Below, one piece after another: positions 38,899 to 48,305 of a stretch of DNA of 64,000 nucleotides. The notes under the pieces were generated by a model. The model was not told where the DNA came from and did not search any database. It saw nothing but the letters and a program-made list of their open reading frames with translations. The translations under genes were made by a program, and so were the position numbers. The DNA lies in the NCBI GenBank assembly GCA_902580505.1, contig CACHLB010000001.1, positions 117,324 through 181,323 of the forward strand, read 5' to 3'. This DNA is from an uncultured Pelagibacteraceae bacterium. Its GTDB lineage: Bacteria; Pseudomonadota; Alphaproteobacteria; Pelagibacterales; Pelagibacteraceae. The stretch's first letter is position 1. Every line of letters starts with the position of its first letter.

Positions 38899-39972
38899 AT
38901 GAAAGAATATTCTATAGCTTCTATTGCTGGTGACGGCATTGGCAAAGAAGTTGTACCTGAAGCACAAAAAATATTAAAAGAAATTTCTCAACAACATCAA
39001 TTCAAATTAAATATAGAGGATTATGATTTTGCATCATGTGATTATTATGAAAAACATGGAAAAATGATGCCTGATGATTGGCAAGATAAATTAATTAAAC
39101 ACGATGCAATTTTCTTTGGTGCAGTTGGTATGCCAGATAAATACCCTGACCACATAACCCTTTGGGGATCATTGTTAAAATTTAGAAGAGAATTTGACCA
39201 ATTTATTAATTTAAGACCTGTAAAACTTTTTGAGGGTGTAAATGCTCCATTAGCTAATAAAAAACCTGGTGATATTGACATGATAATTGTTAGAGAAAAT
39301 ACTGAAGGAGAATATTCATCAGTTGGTGGGAGAATGTATCAAGGTACTGATAGAGAAGTTGTTATTCAAGAAACAGTAATGTCAAAATATGGAATAGATA
39401 GAGTTCAACAATTTGCTTTTGAATTGGCTAAAAAAAGAAAAAGAAAAAAATTAACAAGTGCAACAAAATCAAATGGAATATCAATTACAATGCCTTATTG
39501 GGATGAAAGATTTAATGAGAATAAAAAGAACTATTCTGATGTGGAAACTGATCAGTACCATATTGATATATTAGCTGCTAGATTTGTTCTAAGTCCTGAA
39601 CGTTTTGATGTGATAGTCGCATCAAACCTTTTTGGAGATATTTTATCAGATCTAGGGCCAGCTTGCACTGGAACTATTGGAATTGCACCATCTGGAAACA
39701 TTAATCCAACAAATAAATACCCATCATTATTTGAACCAGTTCATGGATCTGCACCAGATATAGCAGGTCAAGGAATTGCCAATCCAATAGGTCAAATTTG
39801 GTCAGCTGCAATGATGTTAGATTACTTAGGTGAAAAAGAAGCTTCTGATAGAATAGTAAAATCAATTGAATTAACTCTTAAAGATAAAGACAGTCGAACA
39901 AAAGATCTTCAAGGCTCTAGTAATACAGAACAATGTTCAAAAAAAATTTTAGATAATCTTAGTTCAGTCTAA
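38899..39972 (+). CDS. Isocitrate/isopropylmalate/tartrate dehydrogenase family (TtuC-like)
   Basis: IAGDGIGKEVVPEA; VRENTEGEYSSVGGRMYQGTDREVVIQE; NLFGDILSDL; FEPVHGSAPDIAGQGIANP. Confidence 0.88.
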   Translation: MKEYSIASIAGDGIGKEVVPEAQKILKEISQQHQFKLNIEDYDFASCDYYEKHGKMMPDDWQDKLIKHDAIFFGAVGMPDKYPDHITLWGSLLKFRREFDQFINLRPVKLFEGVNAPLANKKPGDIDMIIVRENTEGEYSSVGGRMYQGTDREVVIQETVMSKYGIDRVQQFAFELAKKRKRKKLTSATKSNGISITMPYWDERFNENKKNYSDVETDQYHIDILAARFVLSPERFDVIVASNLFGDILSDLGPACTGTIGIAPSGNINPTNKYPSLFEPVHGSAPDIAGQGIANPIGQIWSAAMMLDYLGEKEASDRIVKSIELTLKDKDSRTKDLQGSSNTEQCSKKILDNLSSV

Positions 39973-39987
39973 AATTTAATCAAAATT

Positions 39988-40869
39988 ATGAATTTTCTTA
40001 AAAATAAATCTATTACCAAAGTTATAATTTTATCTATATCTGGATTTTTTATTTTAGTTTGCCAAGATTCTACTGCGAAATATCTAGGAACATTAATGCC
40101 ATTAAATCAAGTAATTTGGGGCAGATTTTTTTTTCACTTTGTGATTATTTTAATTTTATTCGCGATATTAAAACCTAAGTTAAACTTAAAAACCAATTTT
40201 AAAATTAATATTATTAGATCTATATTAATGGTTTTTGCTACTTTTTTTTTCATTCATTCTTTACAAAAATTTGACCTAGTAGATATATATGTAGTGTTTT
40301 TCTCAGCTCCATTAATAGTATCAATTTTAACAGCATTATTTTTAAAAGATATTCTTTCACCGAAAGGTATAATTTTAATGTTGTTAAGCTTCGGATGCAT
40401 AATTTATTCAATGAGTCCTAGTATGAAAGTCTTAAGTTTAGACTTAATTTTTCCTTTAGTACCACCAGTATGTTGGGCTTTATATCAATTTTTTACAAAA
40501 TTTATTTCTGGTAATAATGATCCTTTAGTGGCGTTATTTTATGCTGCTGTTGTAGGGGCTATTGTTTTCTCTATTTATGTAATGTTAGACTGGACTCCTA
40601 TTGAGAATAAAGGGTTTTGGGTTTGGTTGATATTTCTTGGTGTATTAGGTTTTACTAGCCACCTTTTAATTATATTTGCAATTCAGCTATCAAATTTATC
40701 TTTTGTAACTAATTTTCAATATTCACAATTAATTTGGTCAACATTAATAAATTTTTATATATTTGGAGTACCTTTTGATTTTAACAAAACCTTTGGAGTT
40801 ATTGGAATAATTGTTTTTGGAGTTTTATTTGTTCAGGCCGAAAGTAAAAAAAAGAAAATTAGTTCTTAA
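39988..40869 (+). CDS. DMT/EamA family transporter
   Basis: 10-TM layout; WGRFFFHFVIILILF; two EamA-like repeats. Confidence 0.85.
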   Translation: MNFLKNKSITKVIILSISGFFILVCQDSTAKYLGTLMPLNQVIWGRFFFHFVIILILFAILKPKLNLKTNFKINIIRSILMVFATFFFIHSLQKFDLVDIYVVFFSAPLIVSILTALFLKDILSPKGIILMLLSFGCIIYSMSPSMKVLSLDLIFPLVPPVCWALYQFFTKFISGNNDPLVALFYAAVVGAIVFSIYVMLDWTPIENKGFWVWLIFLGVLGFTSHLLIIFAIQLSNLSFVTNFQYSQLIWSTLINFYIFGVPFDFNKTFGVIGIIVFGVLFVQAESKKKKISS

Positions 40870-43297
40870 AATCTTTATTGTTTAGAGGTTTTTCTAATAC
40901 TTCAACTGGATATTTTTGTTTTTCAATTTCAATGTATATATTTTTATCTTTTAATGTTTCAATCGTATTTCCAGAATTGACATATCCAAATGATAGATTT
41001 TTATCATAACAAAAAGAATAATTTCCTGAAGTTGTTCTGCCAATTATTTTGTCATCCATATAAATAGGTTCTTCGTGTAGTAAAAGTGGCTCACCAGGTT
41101 TGCTGTCTTTAAGAGTAAACATCATCATTCTCTTATCTAATTTTTGGTCTTTAATTTTTAATAGGGCATCTTTTCCAATAAAGTTTACATTTTTTTTATA
41201 ACTAATTGCAAATTTTAAACCTGCTTGATACTGATTTTCTTCTGGCGAAATATCGTGACCCCAGTGAACAAATCCACTTTCCATTCTCATAATATCCATT
41301 GCATGCATTCCACAATGAGATAGTTCAAATTTTTTCCCCTCTTCAATTAGAATTTCATATAAATCCTTAGCTAAACTTGAGTCAACATAAAGCTCAAATC
41401 CTAATTCACCAACGTAAGAAAGTCGTTGAGCCCAAACTTTAACACCATTTATCATTATGAACTTTCCAGTTCCAAACTTAAATTTATCGTTACTAAAATC
41501 ATCATTGCTTATTTTCGAGATCATCTCCCTACTCTTTGGACCAAACAATCCTAAACAACAAATATCCTCTGTTACATCTTTAAAAGATACGTCTTCATCT
41601 AAATATTTTAAGATATGGTATTTATCGTGTTCTCTAGTAGCTGCAGAGCTTACAACTCTAAAAAAGTTTTTATCCATACATACAACAGTTAAATCTGTTT
41701 CTATTCCACCATCTTCATTCAGCATATGAGTATATGTTGTTTTGCCAATTTCGTTTTTAATGTTAGCGGTACATAATTTTTGAAGTTCTTCATGAGTTTT
41801 TTCCCCTTTTAAATCAAACTTTGAAAAAGTTGAAAAATCAAAAAGTCCAACATTTTTTCTTGCATTTAAAGTTTCATGCTTTGCTGATGGGTACCAATTT
41901 TGATAATTAAAACTATATTCATACTTAGGCTCTTTACCATTTAATGAATACCACATTGGTCTTTCAAAACCTCCTGCAACTCCAAAACAAGCTCCAGCAT
42001 TTTTTAATTCCTCGTGATAAGGTAAAAGCTTTTGATTTCTTGATGTATTGTGCTGTTTAAATGGCCAATGCATACCATAAAGATCACCAAGTGTTTCTGT
42101 TACCCTTTCCATAATAAAGTTTTTTGATGAGTGGAATTTTTGAAATCTTTTAATATCTACTGAAAATAAATCTTCATTAATATGTCCATTCATCATCCAT
42201 TCAGCTGTAACTCTCCCCGCTCCTCCTGAACTAGCAATTCCAATGCTATTAAAGCCACAACATGTATATAAATTTTTAACTTCAGGGGTTTCGCCTAATA
42301 AATATTGAGTATCTGGAGTAAAAGACTCCGGACCAGAGAAGAATTTTCTTATTCCTGCACTTTCTAACATTGGCAATCTATGAAATGATTTTTCTAAGTA
42401 AGGTTCAAAGTGATCAAAATCATCTGGCAGTTCGCCAAACGAAAAATTGTCTGGCACTCTTCCTGTATCTTTAAAAGCTGGTTTTGCCTTTGGTTCAAAA
42501 ATACCAACAAGCATTTTCCCTGCATCTTCTTTTAAATATAAACAAGCATTATAATCTCTCAATACTGGAAGATTTTGAGGTAAATCTTTTATTGGTTCTG
42601 TAATGATATAAAAATGCTCGTTTGGATACAAAGGCACACTCACATTTATTTCTTCACCTAATTGTCTTGACCACATTCCTGTTGCCATAACAACGTATTC
42701 ACAATCAATGACACCTTTATCAGTCTCTACACCGCTAATTCTAGAATTTTTAATTAAAATTTTTTTTACAGGAGATTTTTCAAAAATCTTTGCACCCTCC
42801 ATTCTTGCAGCTTTAGCAAGTACATTGGTTACTCCAACTGGATCTGCTTGACCATCTTTTGGCATGTAAACACCACCTACAATATCTTCACTATGCAAAA
42901 CGGGGTACAATTCCTTCAAACGTTTTTTATCTAGAACTTCTACTTCAACATCTGATAATTGAGCAGTTGTTGCTTGTCTTAGCAGTTCTTGCATTCTTTC
43001 TTTGGTAGATGCGACTGTAATTGCACCATTTTGCTTCATTCCAGTTGATAATCCTGTAGTCTTTTCTAAATCTTTATATAGATCTAAAGAATATTTTCTT
43101 ATTTTTGTAATTGTTGATGATGCACCTAATTGACCAAGAAGACCTGCTGCATGCCAAGTAGTTCCTGAGGTGAGTAAATCTCTTTCAAGCAAAACCACAT
43201 CTTTCCATCCAAATCTTGCAAGATGATAAGCACATGATGTTCCAGCAACACCACCTCCAATGACAACTACTTTAGTGCTTTTAGGTAACTCTTTCAT
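40859..43297 (-). CDS. FAD-dependent dehydrogenase with C-terminal GcvT domain (dimethylglycine/sarcosine dehydrogenase family)
   Basis: [36 protein letters not shown] (flavinylation-type His); C-terminal GcvT-like half (YVGELGFELYV, MDIMRMESGF). Confidence 0.9.
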   Translation of the reverse strand: MKELPKSTKVVVIGGGVAGTSCAYHLARFGWKDVVLLERDLLTSGTTWHAAGLLGQLGASSTITKIRKYSLDLYKDLEKTTGLSTGMKQNGAITVASTKERMQELLRQATTAQLSDVEVEVLDKKRLKELYPVLHSEDIVGGVYMPKDGQADPVGVTNVLAKAARMEGAKIFEKSPVKKILIKNSRISGVETDKGVIDCEYVVMATGMWSRQLGEEINVSVPLYPNEHFYIITEPIKDLPQNLPVLRDYNACLYLKEDAGKMLVGIFEPKAKPAFKDTGRVPDNFSFGELPDDFDHFEPYLEKSFHRLPMLESAGIRKFFSGPESFTPDTQYLLGETPEVKNLYTCCGFNSIGIASSGGAGRVTAEWMMNGHINEDLFSVDIKRFQKFHSSKNFIMERVTETLGDLYGMHWPFKQHNTSRNQKLLPYHEELKNAGACFGVAGGFERPMWYSLNGKEPKYEYSFNYQNWYPSAKHETLNARKNVGLFDFSTFSKFDLKGEKTHEELQKLCTANIKNEIGKTTYTHMLNEDGGIETDLTVVCMDKNFFRVVSSAATREHDKYHILKYLDEDVSFKDVTEDICCLGLFGPKSREMISKISNDDFSNDKFKFGTGKFIMINGVKVWAQRLSYVGELGFELYVDSSLAKDLYEILIEEGKKFELSHCGMHAMDIMRMESGFVHWGHDISPEENQYQAGLKFAISYKKNVNFIGKDALLKIKDQKLDKRMMMFTLKDSKPGEPLLLHEEPIYMDDKIIGRTTSGNYSFCYDKNLSFGYVNSGNTIETLKDKNIYIEIEKQKYPVEVLEKPLNNKDFKN

Positions 43298-43323
43298 ACA
43301 TATTTGGATTTATATAATTAAAT

Positions 43324-44379
43324 TCAAAAGCAAACAATATGATCAATATGAATGGGTCTTTTTATACCAAATTTTTCATCAACTTCATGTTGATGAATAT
43401 GATGAGAATGCACAAAAACTGGTATTAATTTATTACTTAATGTTTTTAATGTATAAATAAAATTTGAACCTCTGAATTTTCTATCTACTACTTCAAGTTT
43501 GAGATTGCTCGCATCATCATGTTGTAAGTCTTCTGGCTGTATTAAAAGTTTTACTTTAGATCCTATTGGGAACGGTCTTGCAAAATTTCCTGTGATTGTT
43601 CCTAAATCCTCGTTTTCAAGACTTTTTGGACTAGTAACTTCAGCTGGTATTAAAGTTCCTCTATTTAAAAAATTAACTACCTCTACTGAATTTGGTAAAT
43701 GATAAACATTATATGGATCATCATATTGCTTTAATTCACCATCTAATATTATTCCACATTTACTGCCTAGATAAAAAGCTTCATAAGAGTCGTGTGTTAC
43801 AATTATTGTAGTTATTTTAGAATTTGTTAAAATTTGTTTTAATTCAACTTGAATTTCCTCCTTAAAACTTTGATCTACATTAGATAATGGCTCATCAAGC
43901 ATTAATAAATCAGGTTGAGAAACTAAAGATCTTGCTAGAGATGCTCTTTGGGCTTCGCCAGCACTTATCTCATGCGGAAATTTATTTAATATTTTGTTTA
44001 AGTTTAAAAAATTAATTACTTCTTTAGTTTGTATTTTTTTATCATCTTTCACTCTATCTGAGCCAAGATTAATATTTTTTTCTATATTGTAATGAGGAAA
44101 TAAGCTGTTCTCTTGAAATGATAGAGCAATATTACGATTTTCTGGTTCGATATGAATATTTTCAGAAGAAATTGTTCTGCCTTTTAGATTAATTTTACCT
44201 TTATTAATTTTTTCTAAACCTGCAATAGTTCTTAATATTGTGGTTTTACCTATGCCAGATGGACCAAGTAAACATACAATTTCACCTTCATTTTCAATTT
44301 TTAAAGAAACATTATTAACTTTATTTTTCCCGCCAGCTGCAAAAGATACATTTTCAATTTCAAAAAAATTATTAGCCAT
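43324..44379 (-). CDS. fbpC: Iron ABC transporter ATP-binding protein (FbpC-like)
   Basis: Walker A GPSGIGKTT, signature EISAGEAQRASLARSL, Walker B LLMLDEPLSNVD. Confidence 0.9.
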   Translation of the reverse strand: MANNFFEIENVSFAAGGKNKVNNVSLKIENEGEIVCLLGPSGIGKTTILRTIAGLEKINKGKINLKGRTISSENIHIEPENRNIALSFQENSLFPHYNIEKNINLGSDRVKDDKKIQTKEVINFLNLNKILNKFPHEISAGEAQRASLARSLVSQPDLLMLDEPLSNVDQSFKEEIQVELKQILTNSKITTIIVTHDSYEAFYLGSKCGIILDGELKQYDDPYNVYHLPNSVEVVNFLNRGTLIPAEVTSPKSLENEDLGTITGNFARPFPIGSKVKLLIQPEDLQHDDASNLKLEVVDRKFRGSNFIYTLKTLSNKLIPVFVHSHHIHQHEVDEKFGIKRPIHIDHIVCF

Positions 44380-45989
44380 TAGTCTTTCAAAATAAATTTA
44401 GACGTAATCAAAATAAATGTACTTGCAATTAATATCAAGAATAATGATGGAACTGCTGCAGCTTCTAAGAGATCTTGAGATGCAAAAATATATGCTGTTG
44501 TAGCAAATGTTTCAAAGTTAAATGGTCTCAATATCAAAGTTATAGGTAATTCTTTTATTACTTCTATAGTAATCAATATCCCTATAAGAAAAACAGAATT
44601 TTTTAAATAAGGAACATGAATTCCTAAAAAGGTTTTTATTTTCGAGTAACCAAGAAGATAAGAACTTTCATCAATTGACCTATTTATTCTTTCATAACCA
44701 GTTTTCAAACCGTTATAAGCTAATGAATAAAATCTGATAAAATAAACTATTACTAAACCAAAAATAGATCCTATAAATACTCTCTTTATAGAATTAAATT
44801 CAAAGGCTTTTATAAAAGTATTATCAAACCAAGCAATAAAAGTGATGAATGCTACAGCTAAAATTACACCAGGGATTGCATAACCAGTAATAGAAAATGT
44901 TGTAAGATAATTTAAGAATTTACTTTTAGTTACTCTGTTTCCATAATTTGAAATAAAAGAAAAAATTACTAGAACAACACTTGATAAAAATACCAGGTAA
45001 ATTGTGTTTATAAATAATTGAAAAGTATTTAAATCAAATAAATTTTTTGGAAAAATTATTGTCCAATACAACATTTGTAAAACAGGGAATAAAAAACTGA
45101 CTAAAAAAACTAAAAAACAAAATCCGAATGCTAAAAAACCTTTTGAAAAGTTTAATTTAATTTTCTTCTTTTCTTTGATTCCTCCCTTAACTGGAGAGTG
45201 ATATTGAGCTTTTTTTCTTGAGATATTCTCAATAAAAAAAAGTCCTAGAATAAATAATAGTAAAAAAAATGAGAGTTGATTTGCAAAAGCTAAATCATCA
45301 AAAGATATCCATGAATCATATATTCCAGTAGTAAGAGTTGCTATTCCAAAAAATGATACTGCTCCAAAATCTGATAATGTTTCCATAGCAACTAATGCTA
45401 AACCCGCAACTATAGCTGGTCTTGCAGATGGTAAAATGATTTTAAAGAAAGATTTATATTTTGAAAAACCTAGATTTTGTCCTAATTCTATTAAATTTTG
45501 AGACTGATAATGAAAAGATGCTCTAGTTAAAACGTAAACATATCCAAATAGTGAAAAAGAAATAGATAAAATAGCACCAAGCATACCATCAAATTTTGGA
45601 ATGGATTGATTATATTCACCAGGTCCAAATAAAGATTTCAATATTGAGTATAGTGTTCCAAAGTTTTCAAAAAAAGCAGTTAATGAATAAGCATAAATGT
45701 AAGCAGGTACTGCAAAAGATAATATTAAAGCCCATTTAAAAAATTTAACGCCTGGAAAATCATAAAATGAAACTACATATGCACTGCCAACACCTAAGAA
45801 TAATGTAAGAACTAAAACTCCTAAAAGTAATATTAAGGAATTATAAATATATTCAATTAAAAATGTATTTTTTAAAATATCAAAGTAATTAGTTGTTTCT
45901 TGGAAGAAACTTGCAAACACAGTTAAAATTGGAATTGCAACAACAAATGAAACTAAAAATGAAGAAAGGTACCAGGAATTAAATTTCAT
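44379..45989 (-). CDS. fbpB: Iron ABC transporter permease (FbpB-like, fused two-domain)
   Basis: 536 aa with two permease domains, each with an EAA-type loop (ELGQNLGFSKYKSFFKIILPSARPAI; SSYLLGYSKIKTFLGIHVPYLK). Confidence 0.9.
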   Translation of the reverse strand: MKFNSWYLSSFLVSFVVAIPILTVFASFFQETTNYFDILKNTFLIEYIYNSLILLLGVLVLTLFLGVGSAYVVSFYDFPGVKFFKWALILSFAVPAYIYAYSLTAFFENFGTLYSILKSLFGPGEYNQSIPKFDGMLGAILSISFSLFGYVYVLTRASFHYQSQNLIELGQNLGFSKYKSFFKIILPSARPAIVAGLALVAMETLSDFGAVSFFGIATLTTGIYDSWISFDDLAFANQLSFFLLLFILGLFFIENISRKKAQYHSPVKGGIKEKKKIKLNFSKGFLAFGFCFLVFLVSFLFPVLQMLYWTIIFPKNLFDLNTFQLFINTIYLVFLSSVVLVIFSFISNYGNRVTKSKFLNYLTTFSITGYAIPGVILAVAFITFIAWFDNTFIKAFEFNSIKRVFIGSIFGLVIVYFIRFYSLAYNGLKTGYERINRSIDESSYLLGYSKIKTFLGIHVPYLKNSVFLIGILITIEVIKELPITLILRPFNFETFATTAYIFASQDLLEAAAVPSLFLILIASTFILITSKFILKD

Positions 45990-46009
45990 ATATTATAATC
46001 CGCCTTATA

Positions 46010-46059
46010 ATCATGAAAATCAAAAGTGCCCATGGCTTAGGAGACCAAACCATAGGCAC
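46010..46059 (-). terminator. Stem-loop with T-rich trailer between fbpA/small ORF and fbpB
   Basis: GTGCCCATGG(46026-46035)/CCATAGGCAC(46050-46059): 10-bp stem with one G-U in RNA sense (minus); followed by TTTTGATTTT. Confidence 0.65.
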
Positions 46060-46072
46060 AAACTTTAGAAAA

Positions 46073-46246
46073 TCAAAAATTAAATACTTTTAGGATATGC
46101 GGAACCTCCTTAGTTTTAATTTCAGACAATTTTCTATTATTTACACGTTTATTGATTTTTTCACACTCCGAAGCACATGCAGGACATGCTTTGGAAGATT
46201 TATTATAATCAACTTCCGTAGTAAATTTTTTTTTAACAGCTATCAT
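46073..46246 (-). CDS. Small cysteine-rich protein (57 aa) inside the fbp operon, not in the ORF track
   Basis: Reverse-strand ORF MIAVKKKFTTEVDYNKSSKACPACASECEKINKRVNNRKLSEIKTKEVPHILKVFNF then TGA; CPACASEC cluster. Confidence 0.5.
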   Translation of the reverse strand: MIAVKKKFTTEVDYNKSSKACPACASECEKINKRVNNRKLSEIKTKEVPHILKVFNF

Positions 46247-47269
46247 TTACTTCCAACCTGCAGCCAACATTACTTCTAATGCATCTGCTTGTTTTGCACC
46301 GTATGACTTAACACTTGTTTTAGTATCCATTACAAAGTTCATCTCTTTGCCTGGAACTAAATCATTAGGTGTTACACCACTGATCATTGGATACTCAAAA
46401 GTATTATTTACAATGTGATTTTGAGCCTCTGTTGATAATAAAAACTCAACTAATTTTACAGCATTAGCTTTGTTTGGTGCATGTTTAAGCATACCAGCTC
46501 CACTAATATTAATGTGCGTTCCTCTATCTTGTTGATTAGGGAAAAAAGGCATTACTTTTTTTGCTGCTTCTTGTTGTTCAGCACCTTTTTTTCCAGATAA
46601 CATCAACGCATGATAGTATGTGTTTGCAACAGCAATATCAGCTTCTCCTGCAGCAACAGCCATGATTTGAGCACGGTCATTACCTTTTGGAGTTCTAGCC
46701 ATGTTTGCTACAACAGCTTTAGACCATTCTGCAGTTTTTGCTTTACCATTATTTTTAACAAGTGAAGCAACTAAAGATTGGTTATAAATGTTGTTAGATT
46801 TTCTTATTACTAATCTACCTTTCCATTTTGGATCAGCTAGACCTTCATAAGTCATACCATTAAGTTCGTTTGCATTTACTCTTTCAGGTGAATAATAAAT
46901 TATTCTTGCTCTCTTAGCTATTCCAGTCCATTTTGCAGATCTAAATTGTGCAGGTACGGCATCCTTAATAGCTTTTGACCAACCTGCATTTTGCATCATT
47001 CCTTTAGCTGCAAATGCACCTAGTCTTCCAGCATCAGCTGTGATGTATAAATCTCCAACACAGTCTGCTCCCTCTTCAGTAATTCTTTTTTGCAGGGCTT
47101 TATCTTTACCTGATACTACATTTACTTTAATTCCTGTTGCTGCTGTGAACTTTTCATATAATTGAATGTCAGAATCATAGTGTCTTGCACTAAAAATGTT
47201 GACTTCAGCTGCAATCGTAAAACTTGAAATTAAAGCAAAAAACAATGAAATTATTGTTAATTTTCTCAT
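46247..47269 (-). CDS. fbpA: Iron(III) ABC transporter substrate-binding protein (FbpA-like)
   Basis: Signal peptide MRKLTIISLFFALISSFTIAAEV; VNIFSARHYDSD; NTYYHAL Tyr pair. The ORF start at 47338 is upstream of the likely start. Confidence 0.92.
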   Translation of the reverse strand: MRKLTIISLFFALISSFTIAAEVNIFSARHYDSDIQLYEKFTAATGIKVNVVSGKDKALQKRITEEGADCVGDLYITADAGRLGAFAAKGMMQNAGWSKAIKDAVPAQFRSAKWTGIAKRARIIYYSPERVNANELNGMTYEGLADPKWKGRLVIRKSNNIYNQSLVASLVKNNGKAKTAEWSKAVVANMARTPKGNDRAQIMAVAAGEADIAVANTYYHALMLSGKKGAEQQEAAKKVMPFFPNQQDRGTHINISGAGMLKHAPNKANAVKLVEFLLSTEAQNHIVNNTFEYPMISGVTPNDLVPGKEMNFVMDTKTSVKSYGAKQADALEVMLAAGWK

Positions 47270-47322
47270 TTTACTCCTTAAATTTATATTTATATTAAAT
47301 GTAATTTGTCCTGCAATGCGGA

Positions 47323-47387
47323 TGATAACTATTCTCAATGAAAATGATTATCAATTGCAATATTGTCGCAATTGATAATCAATCGCA
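47323..47387. promoter_or_regulatory. Tandem Fur-like boxes upstream of fbpA
   Basis: Against TGATAATnATTATCA: TGATAACTATTCTCA (47323-47337) 12/14; TGAAAATGATTATCA (47339-47353) 13/14; TGATAATCAATCGCA (47373-47387) about 11/14. Confidence 0.65.
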
Positions 47388-47414
47388 ATTAGTACTGTTT
47401 TTTTGATGATTTAT

Positions 47415-48305
47415 TTAAAATTCCCACTCAGAAATTTTACTGTAAAGGAAGTTCCTAAAAGCTTGAACTCTAGCAACATTTTTAAGTGATTGAGGATATA
47501 CAAAGTGCGCCTCTGTAGTTGGACCTTGAACGCTTGGTAAAACTTTAACAATATTAGGTTGTTTGACAGTTAAATAATCTGGTATTGCAGCTAATCCTAC
47601 CCCGCTTTGAACAGCTAATAGTAAACCATAAACACTATTCACTTTCATTACAGTTTTTCTTTTTTTATTATCTTTCATTCCAAGTTTTAATGCCCAATCT
47701 GGATTATAAACAGGAGATGGAGCCCCTCTACCAAATGAAATAAAGTTGTGCTTATTTAAGTCATTAACTGTTTTAGGATATCCATGTTTTTCTAGGTATT
47801 TTGGTGATCCGTAAATGTGATAATTGATATCTATAAGCTTTTTTTGAATGTAATTAAGTTGTTTTGGTCTTCTCATAAATATTCCAATATCTGCTTGTCT
47901 AGTGCTTAAATCTAGCTCTCTATCATCAAATATTAGTTCAACTTCAATTTCGGGATTTAATTGCATAAATTCTTGTATTCTTGGTGTCAGCCAAGTTGTT
48001 CCAAAACTAACAACGGTTGTTACTGATAGTTTTCCTGAAGGTTTGTGTTTTTTATCTCCTAAAGTTGTTTCTACCTCTTTTAATTTGGAGATAACTTCAT
48101 GAGCTGTTTTAAATACATATTCACCATTCTCAGTTAATGTTAATCCCCTAGCGTGACGTTCAAATAATTTAACTTTTAAATCCTCTTCTAAGGATTGAAT
48201 TTGTCTACTAATTGCAGATTGGCTAAGGTTTAGAATAACAGTTGCGCTTGTAAAACTGCCTGCCTCAGCGACTGCATGAAATATCTTTAATTTATCCCAA
48301 TCCAT
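47415..48305 (-). CDS. LysR family transcriptional regulator
   Basis: N-terminal wHTH: LKIFHAVAEAGSFTSATVILNLSQSAISRQIQSLEEDLKVKLFERHARGLTLTENG. Confidence 0.95.
   Translation of the reverse strand: MDWDKLKIFHAVAEAGSFTSATVILNLSQSAISRQIQSLEEDLKVKLFERHARGLTLTENGEYVFKTAHEVISKLKEVETTLGDKKHKPSGKLSVTTVVSFGTTWLTPRIQEFMQLNPEIEVELIFDDRELDLSTRQADIGIFMRRPKQLNYIQKKLIDINYHIYGSPKYLEKHGYPKTVNDLNKHNFISFGRGAPSPVYNPDWALKLGMKDNKKRKTVMKVNSVYGLLLAVQSGVGLAAIPDYLTVKQPNIVKVLPSVQGPTTEAHFVYPQSLKNVARVQAFRNFLYSKISEWEF

Noticed and set aside
44379-45989. Frameshift-fused pair of permeases
   Set aside because: Two permease domains in one chain is normal for FbpB-type transporters.
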